Assembly: GCA_964406945.1 (NCBI GenBank)
Contig: CAYOTO010000005.1
Coordinates: forward strand, 1-64,000
DNA length: 64,000 nt
Source: UBA2266 sp964406945
GTDB lineage: Bacteria > Planctomycetota > Phycisphaerae > Sedimentisphaerales > Anaerobacaceae
Direction: 5' to 3'
Notes under the pieces: generated by a model
The model's input: only the letters and a program-made list of their open reading frames with translations
What the model was told of the DNA's origin: nothing
Database searches by the model: none
Translations under genes and position numbers: made by a program
Shown: in pieces, positions 25,050 through 33,963 of the stretch
Layout of the letters: every line of letters starts with the position of its first letter
Position numbering within the stretch: the stretch's first letter is position 1

Positions 25050-26504
25050 ATGACGAGATTACAAAAACTAAATGCGTATCTCTGCATCCTGATTCTGCCG
25101 CTTTTTTGGACGATCCCGATTTCTTTCGCCGCTGAAAAGACCGCGGCGCCGCCTGAAGATCCAAACGTTGTGGCCACAATAGGCGAATACGAAGTAACCA
25201 AAGCTGACGTTGTGCAGAGGTTTATGGACGATGTTCGACCCCATGACGACCTCAGCATCGAAAAAGCCGAGGCTATGACGCCCTTTGAATCTGTCAGACG
25301 AATACTGGCCGAAAAGGCCATGATAATCGACGCCCGAAAAAATGGCCTGCTGAAGAACGATGAGGTCGCCTCGTCGATTATGGACTGGAAAAGCCGCAGA
25401 CTTGCCTCAAAGCTCGTTCAGAACTATCTCGAGGGCAAGATCACGGTCTCGGAACGGGAAATCCAGGCCATGATGAAAATGAACGAGAAGCTGGACCGCG
25501 TGGCAGCAACTTCTATGATCCGCAGCGCCAAGGCGAAGAAAATGCTCGATCGGTATTATCAGGAGGTTGTGGAAAAGGCCAACATTCAAAAAGTCGAGGA
25601 CAACATCCCTATCGGGGCAAAAGTCCATTTGAGATTGCTTACCAATCCGAAAACTCCCAGGCGGATGCAGTTCATCCGCAACAGCCAGATCAGGGAGGAG
25701 ATGACGGACAAGGAGAAGAATCTTGTTCTGGCAACCTATAACGGCGGCGTGTTTACTCTGAAAGAGTGGTTTCATGCGCTTTCACAGATCGCCCCGCCCC
25801 GTCGGCCGAGAGGGCTGAGTACACCGTCCGGTTTTGAATCATTTCTGGACAAGGCAATCAGAATGCCGCTGCTGGTAAAAGAAGCCGAGCTTCAGGGGCT
25901 GGATAAGCAGGGCGATTTCCAGGAAAAATTGAAATTCCAGGAGGACCTGCGACTGGTGAGCAAGGTGAAAATGGACTTGTTCAAGGCTATTGAAGAACCC
26001 AACGAAGCTGATATCGCCCGATATTACGAGGAGCACAAGAAAGAACTCGTGACCGAACGGAGCGTCAAGGTCGAGCAGATCTGGTGCGAAAATCGGGCCA
26101 CGGCCGAAAAGGTGAGGGCTCAACTCGAAGCGGGCAAAGATTTCGAGGATTTAAAACAGGAATACTCGCTGAGAAAAGACTCGAAGCCTCACAATGTTTA
26201 CGGGGGCTCCGAAGGGATGTTTTTCGACGATATATATGCAGCCGATCCGAACGAGGTAATAGGGCCTCTTAAAGGGTTCTATGAAAGCGGATTCAAGTGG
26301 CGGGTGGTAAAGGTTCTGGAGAAGAAGGCGGGCAGGTCCCTCGACCTGAGCGACGAAAACGACCGCAATCGTGTGAAGTGGAAACTCTGGGGCGAACTTC
26401 GCAATGAAGCCATAGATAGAATTGCAAATGAATTGCTGGAAAAGTATCCTCATACGATCTACAGCGAAAGGCTCGAGAAGATCGATCCGCTGGACGTACC
26501 GTAG
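25050..26504 (+). CDS. SurA/PpiC-like peptidylprolyl isomerase family protein
   Basis: The 484-residue exported protein has a signal peptide (LNAYLCILILPLFWTIPISFA) and an N-terminal SurA-like chaperone part: VVATIGEYEVTKADVVQRF and RRILAEKAMIIDARKNGLL match the helical arm found in SurA and PrsA proteins. The C-terminal half has the parvulin-like order VKVEQIWCENRATAEKVRAQ, LEAGKDFEDLKQEYS and GPLKGFYESGFKWRVVKVLE. A clear parvulin active-site set was not verified, so it may act as a chaperone without isomerase activity. TAGGAG lies 8 bases before the ATG. It is probably periplasmic and assists folding of outer-envelope proteins. It diverges from the protease at 24738. Confidence 0.75.
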   Translation: MTRLQKLNAYLCILILPLFWTIPISFAAEKTAAPPEDPNVVATIGEYEVTKADVVQRFMDDVRPHDDLSIEKAEAMTPFESVRRILAEKAMIIDARKNGLLKNDEVASSIMDWKSRRLASKLVQNYLEGKITVSEREIQAMMKMNEKLDRVAATSMIRSAKAKKMLDRYYQEVVEKANIQKVEDNIPIGAKVHLRLLTNPKTPRRMQFIRNSQIREEMTDKEKNLVLATYNGGVFTLKEWFHALSQIAPPRRPRGLSTPSGFESFLDKAIRMPLLVKEAELQGLDKQGDFQEKLKFQEDLRLVSKVKMDLFKAIEEPNEADIARYYEEHKKELVTERSVKVEQIWCENRATAEKVRAQLEAGKDFEDLKQEYSLRKDSKPHNVYGGSEGMFFDDIYAADPNEVIGPLKGFYESGFKWRVVKVLEKKAGRSLDLSDENDRNRVKWKLWGELRNEAIDRIANELLEKYPHTIYSERLEKIDPLDVP

Positions 26505-26552
26505 CTACTGGTGAGCACCATCGAGTATAATGCTTTTGTGAGGAGATAAGAT

Positions 26553-27896
26553 ATGCATGCCACAAGCAGACGCACTTTTCTCAAAAAAGCCGGCGGGGTC
26601 TCTCTGGCTTCGGCGGTTTACTCGATAATGCCTTCAGCGGTTTTCGGCGCCAATGAGAGGGTCAATATCGGGTGGATAGGCTGCGGCGGTCGAGGGCGAA
26701 TTGTAGCACGGAGCATGATAGAGCAGGGCGCAAGAATCAGCTATGTATGCGACCTTATGCCCGGGCGGCGCAGCTCAGCGGCCGAGGAAATCAAATCGGC
26801 CCAGGGGATCAAACCTCACGAATCGGCGCATATAGCCGACGTGCTGGCCTCGGGCGATGTAGACGCGGTGCTCATAGCCACCCCGGACCACTGGCACGCG
26901 CCGGCGGCGATTATGGCCTGTCAGGCGGGCAAAGATGTCTATGTGGAGAAACCGCACGCACACAACGTCTGGGAATCACGCAAGATGATCGAAGCCGCAC
27001 GCAAGTACGACCGGGTACTGCAGGTCGGCACTCAAAACCGCAGCGCGCCCTACAACATGGCCGCGCGGCAATACGTCCGGAGCGGAAAGCTGGGCAAGAT
27101 ATGCCTGGTAAAAGTATACAATCTCAAGCCGGGTGGTGCGTTCCTTCTGGGCGAGCCTGGCGCCAGACCGGACGGTTTCGACTGGGACGCCTGGCTGGGT
27201 CCCGCTCCGGCCAGGGCGTACCACCAGCGAATCTTCAGGGGCGGCTGGCATAAGTTCTGGGATTACAGCGGCGGCGACATGGCCGATGACGGCATCCATC
27301 AGCTCGATCTGGCGATGATGCTTATGGGCAATCCCGAGGCGCCGGCCGCGGTATCGTGCAGCGGCGGCCGCCTGGCGCACAAAGGCGACGACGCCCAGGT
27401 GCCGGATTTGCAGATCGTTTCATACGATTTCGACGACTTCGTCATGACGTTCGAGCTTTCGAATTATCCCCGGTACATGATGAAGACCACCGGCACAATC
27501 CGCCGCAACGATGAATTTCCCTACTGGACTCAGAACGCAACCCGGATCGAACTCTACGGTTCCGATCTGATGATGACGGTGGGTCGGCACGGCGGAGGAT
27601 GGATTGTTACTACCTCCGGGGGCAAGGTGGTTGAGAAGATGTACGGCCGCGTACCTGACGCGCCGCACCAGAGGAACTTCATTGAGTGCGTCAAGAATCG
27701 CAAAAAGCCCAACGCCGATGTGGAAGTCTTGCATCCGAGTTGCTCTCTTGTTCACATTGCGAACATAGCATACCGACTTGGAAATCTCAAACTCCGCTAC
27801 AATGGAGCCCGGGAGCGGTTCGAAGATAACGATGCCGCCAACAAACTCCTGAAGCGAACATATCGCCCGAAATACGCCATAGGCGAAAACGTCTGA
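26553..27896 (+). CDS. Gfo/Idh/MocA family oxidoreductase with Tat signal
   Basis: The 447-residue NAD(P)-dependent oxidoreductase starts with a twin-arginine signal (SRRTFLKKAGG), then a hydrophobic stretch to about residue 31. The mature part opens with the Rossmann motif VNIGWIGCGGRGRIVARSM, followed by DVDAVLIATPDHWHAPAAIM and DVYVEKPHAHNVWESRKMI, where the EKP lysine is the family's catalytic residue. The C-terminal domain includes GGDMADDGIHQLDLAMMLMG. Such exported Gfo/Idh/MocA enzymes are abundant in planctomycetes and are usually linked to sugar or polysaccharide breakdown. The substrate is unknown. AGGAG is 7 bases before the start. The glycosyltransferase follows 13 bases later, so they may share a transcript. 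A second member is at 44213. Confidence 0.93.
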   Translation: MHATSRRTFLKKAGGVSLASAVYSIMPSAVFGANERVNIGWIGCGGRGRIVARSMIEQGARISYVCDLMPGRRSSAAEEIKSAQGIKPHESAHIADVLASGDVDAVLIATPDHWHAPAAIMACQAGKDVYVEKPHAHNVWESRKMIEAARKYDRVLQVGTQNRSAPYNMAARQYVRSGKLGKICLVKVYNLKPGGAFLLGEPGARPDGFDWDAWLGPAPARAYHQRIFRGGWHKFWDYSGGDMADDGIHQLDLAMMLMGNPEAPAAVSCSGGRLAHKGDDAQVPDLQIVSYDFDDFVMTFELSNYPRYMMKTTGTIRRNDEFPYWTQNATRIELYGSDLMMTVGRHGGGWIVTTSGGKVVEKMYGRVPDAPHQRNFIECVKNRKKPNADVEVLHPSCSLVHIANIAYRLGNLKLRYNGARERFEDNDAANKLLKRTYRPKYAIGENV

Positions 27897-27909
27897 CAAG
27901 CCTCTTAAT

Positions 27910-29025
27910 ATGCATTTGCTCGCACTAGAACCATACTACGGCGGAAGTCACAAGGCGTTTCTGGACGGCTGGCGTGCGCGAAGTCGTCATTCATGGCGGG
28001 TGCTGACGTTGCCTGCGAGTAAGTGGAAGTGGCGAATGCGCCATTCAGCAGTCACTTTCGCCAAGACGATCGCAGAAGAACAGGCTTCTTCCTGCGACGT
28101 GATCTTTTGTTCGGACATGTTGAATCTGGCGGAATTTCGAGGTCTTTGCCCGCAGGCAATAAGCCGCAAACCGGCAGTGGCCTACTTCCACGAAAACCAG
28201 CTTACCTACCCCGTACGTTTTCCGAGCGAGCGTGATTATCAGTTCGCAGTCACGAATATGACGACCGCGCTGGCGGCCCGGCGGGTCTGGTTTAATTCGG
28301 AGTTTCATCGCGATGAATTTCTGGCGGCCCTGCAGAAGTTTTTAAAGCTTATGCCTGACTTCCAACCCTTCGAAGCCGTAGAGCGCATACGCGAGAGATC
28401 GGATGTGTTTGGCGTGGGCGTAGACATCTCCGCTCGAAGACCGCCCGACCGCAGGCCCGGTCCCATGCGGATTCTCTGGGCCGCTCGTTGGGAACACGAC
28501 AAGAATCCCGAAGATTTCTTCGAAGCGATTGAAATGCTCGAAAGTCGGGGCATCGACTACAGACTAAGTGTAATCGGCGAGCAATTCCGCGAGTACCCCA
28601 AAGCTTTTGACCGCGCAAGACATCGATTTGCAGCGAAAATTGACAAGTGGGGCTATCTGCCCGCACGCGATGAATACGAGGGAGCTCTTGTCGAGGCCGA
28701 TGTCTTTGTTTCGACCGCCAACCACGAATTCCTGGGAATCAGTTGTATTGAAGCCTGCATGGCCGGCGCCTATCCCATTCTGCCGCAGCGGCTGGCGTAC
28801 CCCGAAATCCTGAGATTGGATGAAGATCCAGATATGGGCAGGTTCTTCTACGACGGTTCGCCGAATCATTTGGCGCAGAAGCTCGTTGAACTGTCCGGCC
28901 GCATCGAATCAGCGGGCCTGGTGTCCGAGGCCGACAATGCGCGACGCGTGGTCGAGCGATTCAGATGGCCCAACATCGCCCGCCGCTTGGATGATGCCGT
29001 AGAGAACCTTCTGGCTTTTGAATGA
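27910..29025 (+). CDS. DUF3524 glycosyltransferase, tRNA-queuosine alpha-mannosyltransferase-like
   Basis: The 371-residue protein has the N-terminal DUF3524 domain with ALEPYYGGSHKAFLDGWRAR and LPASKWKWRMRHSAVTFAK, the signature of the GTDC1/QTMAN family. It then has a GT-B C-terminal half with ILWAARWEHDKNPEDFFEAI, the glycosyltransferase group 1 signature (EADVFVSTANHEFLGISCIEA) and PILPQRLAYPEILR. In vertebrates the family mannosylates queuosine in tRNA-Asp. Bacterial members exist but their activity is not settled, so the function is inferred from homology. It follows an oxidoreductase by 13 bases with a weak ribosome site. A queuosine-pathway-like gene (queD/PTPS) with folE lies 24 kb away. 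Confidence 0.8.
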   Translation: MHLLALEPYYGGSHKAFLDGWRARSRHSWRVLTLPASKWKWRMRHSAVTFAKTIAEEQASSCDVIFCSDMLNLAEFRGLCPQAISRKPAVAYFHENQLTYPVRFPSERDYQFAVTNMTTALAARRVWFNSEFHRDEFLAALQKFLKLMPDFQPFEAVERIRERSDVFGVGVDISARRPPDRRPGPMRILWAARWEHDKNPEDFFEAIEMLESRGIDYRLSVIGEQFREYPKAFDRARHRFAAKIDKWGYLPARDEYEGALVEADVFVSTANHEFLGISCIEACMAGAYPILPQRLAYPEILRLDEDPDMGRFFYDGSPNHLAQKLVELSGRIESAGLVSEADNARRVVERFRWPNIARRLDDAVENLLAFE

Positions 29026-29039
29026 TCGAAAGGTTAAAG

Positions 29040-30434
29040 CTAGGAGGCCAAATGCCCGCCCTGCCGATGCGTCTGGGCATCGTCGGCCGCCGGCGATTCC
29101 GGGAGAATCTGAGCGAGCGTGGTTCCGGAGATTGCGCTGCGCTGAGCCAGAGCGAGCTGATTGAGGATTTGGGAATCATCGGCCGCGCTTTGGGCAAAGG
29201 CGATGTGTGAAAAAGCTTCTGAAATCTCCGACAGCCGTATACTCGCCGGCGAACGCAGCGGAACGAATCCGCTGTTGGGCGCGTCGGTCCGGGCCACGAG
29301 CCGGGCGTCGACCAGCCGGTCGAGAACCCTATTGCCGAATTCGGGAGGAATATCCAGCCTGGAACATATTTTTTCCGCTGTAACGGGCGCGTTGTCCGCG
29401 ATGAAATGTTTGGCAATCTCGCGCATCATGTTGATCGCGGTCAGATCGTTGGCGACGAAGTGTTTTTCTCTTTTTCTGGCTGCGGCAATCTCGGCATCCA
29501 GGCTGGTAAGATGCTGAGTTGTAAATGTCAACTGCACGCCGAAGAGCACGATCAGCCAGGTAATATGGATCGAAAGCACGCTCATCGGTATCAGGGCCAG
29601 CGAGCCGTAAACGGTGCTGTACGGTTTATAAGTCGCTATATACCAGCCGAACAGATTGCGTGCGACTATCCAGACGAGTCCGCTGACCGCGGCCCCCCAG
29701 ATCGCCGGCCTGACCCGCACCCTGGTATTGGGCACGACACAGTAAAGCAGAAACAGGCCCAAAACCGTAATAAAGTACGACAGGATCGTCGGCGCAGTCT
29801 GCGAGAGTATACTTTCCCGGATCCTGCCGAAGGCTGATTCCTGAGTGGCGATGAATATCGCAACACCGATCAAAAGCGGACCCAGTGTCAGTATCGACCA
29901 ATAGTTTATCACGCGGTGTATCAGACTGCGCCCCCGACTAACGTGCCAGATGCTGTTGAACGTCTGTTCAATGGTCGAAAGCAGCGCAATCGCCACCCAT
30001 ATTACAATCACCACGCTGATAATGGTGATTGATCCGGTGTTGACGCCCTTGAAGTACCGGCCCAGGATCTGGTCGATGTAGTCGGTGAGCAGGATGTCCT
30101 GGTCACTGTTTTCCGGGTCCGGCACTTCAATTGCTCTGAGATTGAGCTGGTCGTACGTGAACGTCTTGATCTTCTCGGTTATGTCCTCGTGAGCCGGGAA
30201 CAACTGAAAGATCAGCAGCAGTACGATGGCCAGCGGGACCAGTCCGAAGATCGTATGGTAAGCCAAAGCTCCCGCCTGCTGGCTCGCTCGATTGAGCCGC
30301 AGCAACCTGGCGCAATGCGACCAGAGCTTGATCTGAAAGACGACGAAACGCCCGGCCTTTCCCAACTGATCGGCCGGCGTTCTAAGCAGTTCGCGCGGTT
30401 TGCGAATAATATTTTCAAGCATTCTCCGTCTCAC
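29040..30434 (-). CDS. YihY/BrkB family inner membrane protein with a winged-helix-like tail
   Basis: The 464-residue protein has six to seven membrane segments and the YihY/BrkB signature: ALAYHTIFGLVPLAIVLLLI near residue 60, LSTIEQTFNSIWHVSRGRS, and GAAVSGLVWIVARNLFGWYI with SVLSIHITWLIVLFGVQLTF. The last 140 residues are cytoplasmic and resemble a winged helix (HFIADNAPVTAEKICSRLDI, VLDRLVDARLVARTD), as in the members that carry a regulatory tail. The family has been linked to RNase BN by historical mistake and has no settled role. The start at GTG 30434 has AGGTGA seven bases upstream; ATG 30422 is an alternative. It is convergent with the glycosyltransferase gene. Confidence 0.85.
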   Translation of the reverse strand: MRRRMLENIIRKPRELLRTPADQLGKAGRFVVFQIKLWSHCARLLRLNRASQQAGALAYHTIFGLVPLAIVLLLIFQLFPAHEDITEKIKTFTYDQLNLRAIEVPDPENSDQDILLTDYIDQILGRYFKGVNTGSITIISVVIVIWVAIALLSTIEQTFNSIWHVSRGRSLIHRVINYWSILTLGPLLIGVAIFIATQESAFGRIRESILSQTAPTILSYFITVLGLFLLYCVVPNTRVRVRPAIWGAAVSGLVWIVARNLFGWYIATYKPYSTVYGSLALIPMSVLSIHITWLIVLFGVQLTFTTQHLTSLDAEIAAARKREKHFVANDLTAINMMREIAKHFIADNAPVTAEKICSRLDIPPEFGNRVLDRLVDARLVARTDAPNSGFVPLRSPASIRLSEISEAFSHIAFAQSAADDSQILNQLALAQRSAISGTTLAQILPESPAADDAQTHRQGGHLAS

Positions 30435-30555
30435 GTTTGTTCACCTGATACACGCGTTACGTTCACGTAGACAACTTACGCTCGAATCGCTTTGAAACAT
30501 TTTATGCAATCAATTTCACACATCCGGCCGGCAATCAGCCGAATCGGGCACTCAA

Positions 30556-33500
30556 CTATTTGAAAATGTCCTTCAGAGCTTCATCCAGTTTATCCTTCAA
30601 AGTTCCTTCGAGCAACTTCTCAAGTGTTTTTTGATCCAGGGCTTTTCCCGGATCCAGTTGGGGTTTATCCAGTGTGCCCTTAACGGGCAGAGAAACTCGA
30701 TTGCCCTGGTCGGGCTGATCGACTCTTACAGTATTGCCTGAATACGTGTAAGGCAGAATCACGGTGTAGTCGTGGAGCTTCTTGTCCAGACCTATGGCCC
30801 CGGTGAAATTCAGCGGCCTATCGCCGAAATCCACCTGCATGTCGTCCTTGTACCGCATTATCGCGTCTTCGAGCCGAAACGCCGTCGGTCGGACCGTAAG
30901 CACGGTGCTCGGCGGATGGCCGCCCGTGAACTGGCCGATCTGACCGAGAAAACCCGACCCGGTCAGAGTAAGGTCTCTGACCCCGAGTGTGCCGTCGACT
31001 ACAATCTGCTTCTGCGTGTCTTTGGCCAGCGGTATCGCCAATTCGTTGCAGTCGAAACTGGCCACGCCCTCGACCGACACTAGACTGGCGAAGATGGGGT
31101 TGACGAATTTGAGCATTTGTTCTGTCATGTCGGTGTTCACATGCACATCCTTGGCTATCGCCAGCGGCTTCGGCGTCTCCAGCAGCGGCGGGTCCGCGTT
31201 GAGGTCTATGTTGCCGGCGAAGTTGCACGTGCCCTGGTTGAGGCTGGTGGAAAACGGGGCGATGTTGAGAATTCCGTTGTTGATCTTCAGGTCCGTTTCG
31301 GCCGCGCCGAACTTGAGGCCCATGTAGTTGGCTCTGTCGAAACCGAATTTCGTGTCGGCCTGCAGATTCTTCATCATGGCCCCTTCGGTCTCGGTCGGAT
31401 ACTGACTGAGAAAATTGATTGTGCTCGTTCTTCGCCCGTAGAGCTCGAGATTTGCAGGCATAAGCGGCCCCACTATAGTGCCCACCGCCGCCCAGTCGTA
31501 ATCGGCCTCGACTTTGCCCTCCAGTTTCATCTTCTTCTCGGCGACCTTCTTATTCGAGAGATTCGGCGCGCGGACGGTGAGCTGCGGACTGGTCAGCTCA
31601 AGCCCGCGAACCTCCCAGCCGCGGGTCTCGGGGAACACGCTGGCCTGCAGCTTCAGATTCACCGTTGATTGCTCGAAGGGTTTCTTGTCCTTCTGCGCGA
31701 CCTTCAGATTAATGATCTTCGTATTGTCGGTTTCGAAACGGTAGCCGTCTTCTATGGAGGTCACTGCAAAGTCCGAATCGGCCACGCCGGCCATCGACCA
31801 GTCCTCGGGCAGATCGACGAACTGCGCCAGAAACGGCTGTGCGCCGGCCAAATCCACTTTCGAGGCGTCCACGGCGAGTTTCAGCGAGCCGGCCTTTTCG
31901 CCAAGCGGTATGCGTGCGTTCTTGGTCTGCACGCGGCCTATCTTCGAATTGAGGTCGACATAATTGACGTCGAGCACCTGAGATTCCCTGTTGTAGTTGC
32001 TCTCAAAGCCCAGGACAACTTCCGATTCGAATTTGGCCGGAGCAGTCCCCTTCTTGGCGCGGAAGGAAATATCCCGGCCCCTCCACAGGCCGACTTCGGA
32101 GATTGACTTCTCTGTGAAGCTGAGTTGTCCCTCGCCTGTCAGACCTCCCGCAAGTTCGTATTCTCCGAAATCCACAAACTGACCCAACTGGCCTTGAAGC
32201 TCGGCAAGGTCGGCCTGGCCTTCATAGGAAAGCAAATCGGCGGTCCCGGACATGTTGAATTTCGCGAAAGATGAAGACAGATCGAGTTTGTCAAAGCGCG
32301 TCCCTATCTTTGTTGCGGATATCTGTGTTTCCAGATTGATGGGCTCGGTTAGAGCTATCTTCTTGCCGTCGTATATTCCTTTGAGCTCCGTCACGCCGGC
32401 GGCGCCTTCTATTCGTCTGGAGCCGGCTTCACCGGTTGTCTTGACATTTCCCGCGAGGCGGCCGGAAGTGATGTCCATGCCCTCCTTTATTCCCAGTGTC
32501 CTGGGCATCTGGTCGGTCATCTCGGCCAGATCGAATCTGAAGCTACCGTTGATCTCGGCCGTGGAGTCGGGCGCAACGAGATCATCAAGGGTCTTCAGGC
32601 TCGTGGGCAATGTGCCGCTGGCGTTAAGAACCGCCCAGTCGGCGGTCATGTCCAGCTTGCCGATATTGACCCTGCCCTTCTCGGTGGCCAACTGCACATC
32701 GACATCGAGCGTATCGGTTTTGAGGCGGTCGCCCTGCAGCGGCTCGGCGGTTACATCCAGACCTTTGGCGGTGACCTTTCCGGTAAGATTCTCTATCTGG
32801 CCCTCGGCAATCTTGCCGTCGATCTTACCGTTCACCTTGCCCCTGGCGTCTACCTCGACGCCTGCCAGGGCCAATAACGGTCCGAGCGATTCCAGGTCAA
32901 GGTCGTTGACTTCGGCGACAATGGCTCCCCTGGTTCCTCTGAAACTCCAGCCCTCGTGTTTGTCGGGCTCTCCTTCGGCTTCGACGTTCACCGGGGCGGG
33001 CTTATCGTTCGCGACAGCCATTTTTGCTTTGACGCTGCTGCGCTGCCCGGCCGGTCTAAACGCTGCATCGCCTTGAATGTCCGCGAGTTCCGTACTGCGG
33101 CCCTGGTTGTCCGTAACCTTGAAATTGCCGTCGTTGACCACGAGATCGACCCGCTTTACCGGCAACTCCGCGGGCTTGCCCGGTTCTCCCGGCGGCCTGT
33201 CCTTCGGCCTCTTCTCGTCGGGCGGAGCTTTACGCATGTCGATATCGATTCGCGGCTCGTTGACAACTGTTTTGCCAAGCGCTATCTTGCCGCCCAGCAA
33301 CGATGTGTAATAAGGCTGGGTGGAGAGACTTTTGACCTTCAGGTCCAGTTCGCCGTGTTTGCTTGTATACGAAAGATTTTGCACCTGTATGCCCCGGCCC
33401 CACGCCATCTCCAGGTTGCCGAAATCCGCCGTACCCCCGGTCGATTTGTTTATCTTCTTCAGGATGTACTGCTCGCCACTGTCCGACGAAACGTATGCCG

Positions 33501-33612
33501 GTATAAAGTACACCGCCACGCCGGCCAATACGATCAACACAACCAGAACAAGCACAAGCCATTTCCACGCTTTGCCCGAAGCAGTAAGCTGGTGTTTACC
33601 TCTGAGATTCAT
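30556..33612 (-). CDS. AsmA-family envelope protein
   Basis: The 1018-residue protein has one N-terminal membrane anchor (about residues 18-36, LVLVLVVLIVLAGVAVYFI) and a very long extracytoplasmic part made of alternating strands typical of AsmA/TamB-type bridge proteins, for example VDLVVNDGNFKVTDNQGRST, KVNGKIDGKIAEGQIENLTG and ITSGRLAGNVKTTG. Such proteins are thought to carry lipids between membranes. The C-terminal segment GVASFDCNELAIPLAKDTQK and the closing VSLPVKGTLDKPQLDPGKAL match AsmA-like C-terminal domains. The ribosome site is GGGGG behind an A-run, shared with two other genes in the window. A strong terminator at 33902 separates it from the HtrA gene upstream. Confidence 0.8.
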   Translation of the reverse strand: MNLRGKHQLTASGKAWKWLVLVLVVLIVLAGVAVYFIPAYVSSDSGEQYILKKINKSTGGTADFGNLEMAWGRGIQVQNLSYTSKHGELDLKVKSLSTQPYYTSLLGGKIALGKTVVNEPRIDIDMRKAPPDEKRPKDRPPGEPGKPAELPVKRVDLVVNDGNFKVTDNQGRSTELADIQGDAAFRPAGQRSSVKAKMAVANDKPAPVNVEAEGEPDKHEGWSFRGTRGAIVAEVNDLDLESLGPLLALAGVEVDARGKVNGKIDGKIAEGQIENLTGKVTAKGLDVTAEPLQGDRLKTDTLDVDVQLATEKGRVNIGKLDMTADWAVLNASGTLPTSLKTLDDLVAPDSTAEINGSFRFDLAEMTDQMPRTLGIKEGMDITSGRLAGNVKTTGEAGSRRIEGAAGVTELKGIYDGKKIALTEPINLETQISATKIGTRFDKLDLSSSFAKFNMSGTADLLSYEGQADLAELQGQLGQFVDFGEYELAGGLTGEGQLSFTEKSISEVGLWRGRDISFRAKKGTAPAKFESEVVLGFESNYNRESQVLDVNYVDLNSKIGRVQTKNARIPLGEKAGSLKLAVDASKVDLAGAQPFLAQFVDLPEDWSMAGVADSDFAVTSIEDGYRFETDNTKIINLKVAQKDKKPFEQSTVNLKLQASVFPETRGWEVRGLELTSPQLTVRAPNLSNKKVAEKKMKLEGKVEADYDWAAVGTIVGPLMPANLELYGRRTSTINFLSQYPTETEGAMMKNLQADTKFGFDRANYMGLKFGAAETDLKINNGILNIAPFSTSLNQGTCNFAGNIDLNADPPLLETPKPLAIAKDVHVNTDMTEQMLKFVNPIFASLVSVEGVASFDCNELAIPLAKDTQKQIVVDGTLGVRDLTLTGSGFLGQIGQFTGGHPPSTVLTVRPTAFRLEDAIMRYKDDMQVDFGDRPLNFTGAIGLDKKLHDYTVILPYTYSGNTVRVDQPDQGNRVSLPVKGTLDKPQLDPGKALDQKTLEKLLEGTLKDKLDEALKDIFK

Positions 33613-33963
33613 AGTTGTTACCCCCTTTTTTCATTTACTACAACAGTTTCACCGATTCTGTGCACCGGTAGATATCGAGCAGACGCTCAAAGAGCTTGAT
33701 GCAATAAACCGGCCTCCGCGGTCCAAGGCTTTGTAACGCCTGGATAAATCACATCCGCTTCTCGCGTTTAAGGCGGAAACCGGGTAAGTGCAGCCGGCGT
33801 GCCGGAAACTATAAACACGTTCATCCATACAGTCGCTATAATACAGCCGCGTCACGATTCTGCAATTAAAATCGTCGCGCCTGCGTCGCCGCGCAAACGT
33901 GAAAAACGCCCCACTCCGCGGAGCGGGGCGTTTTTAAATTCCTATCAGATTGTCCTGCCGGTG
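33613..33963. other. 351-base gap between htrA-like and AsmA genes
   Basis: Apart from the terminator at 33902-33935, the gap contains the AsmA ribosome site (CCCCCTTTTTT at 33621-33631 on the plus strand). No gene, tRNA or repeat was seen. Confidence 0.5.
33902..33935. terminator. Rho-independent terminator after the HtrA gene
   Basis: An 11-base-pair stem AAAAACGCCCC/GGGGCGTTTTT is extended inward by CTCC/GGAG. It starts 28 bases past the HtrA stop and has runs of A and T on both sides, so it can act on either strand. Confidence 0.9.
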
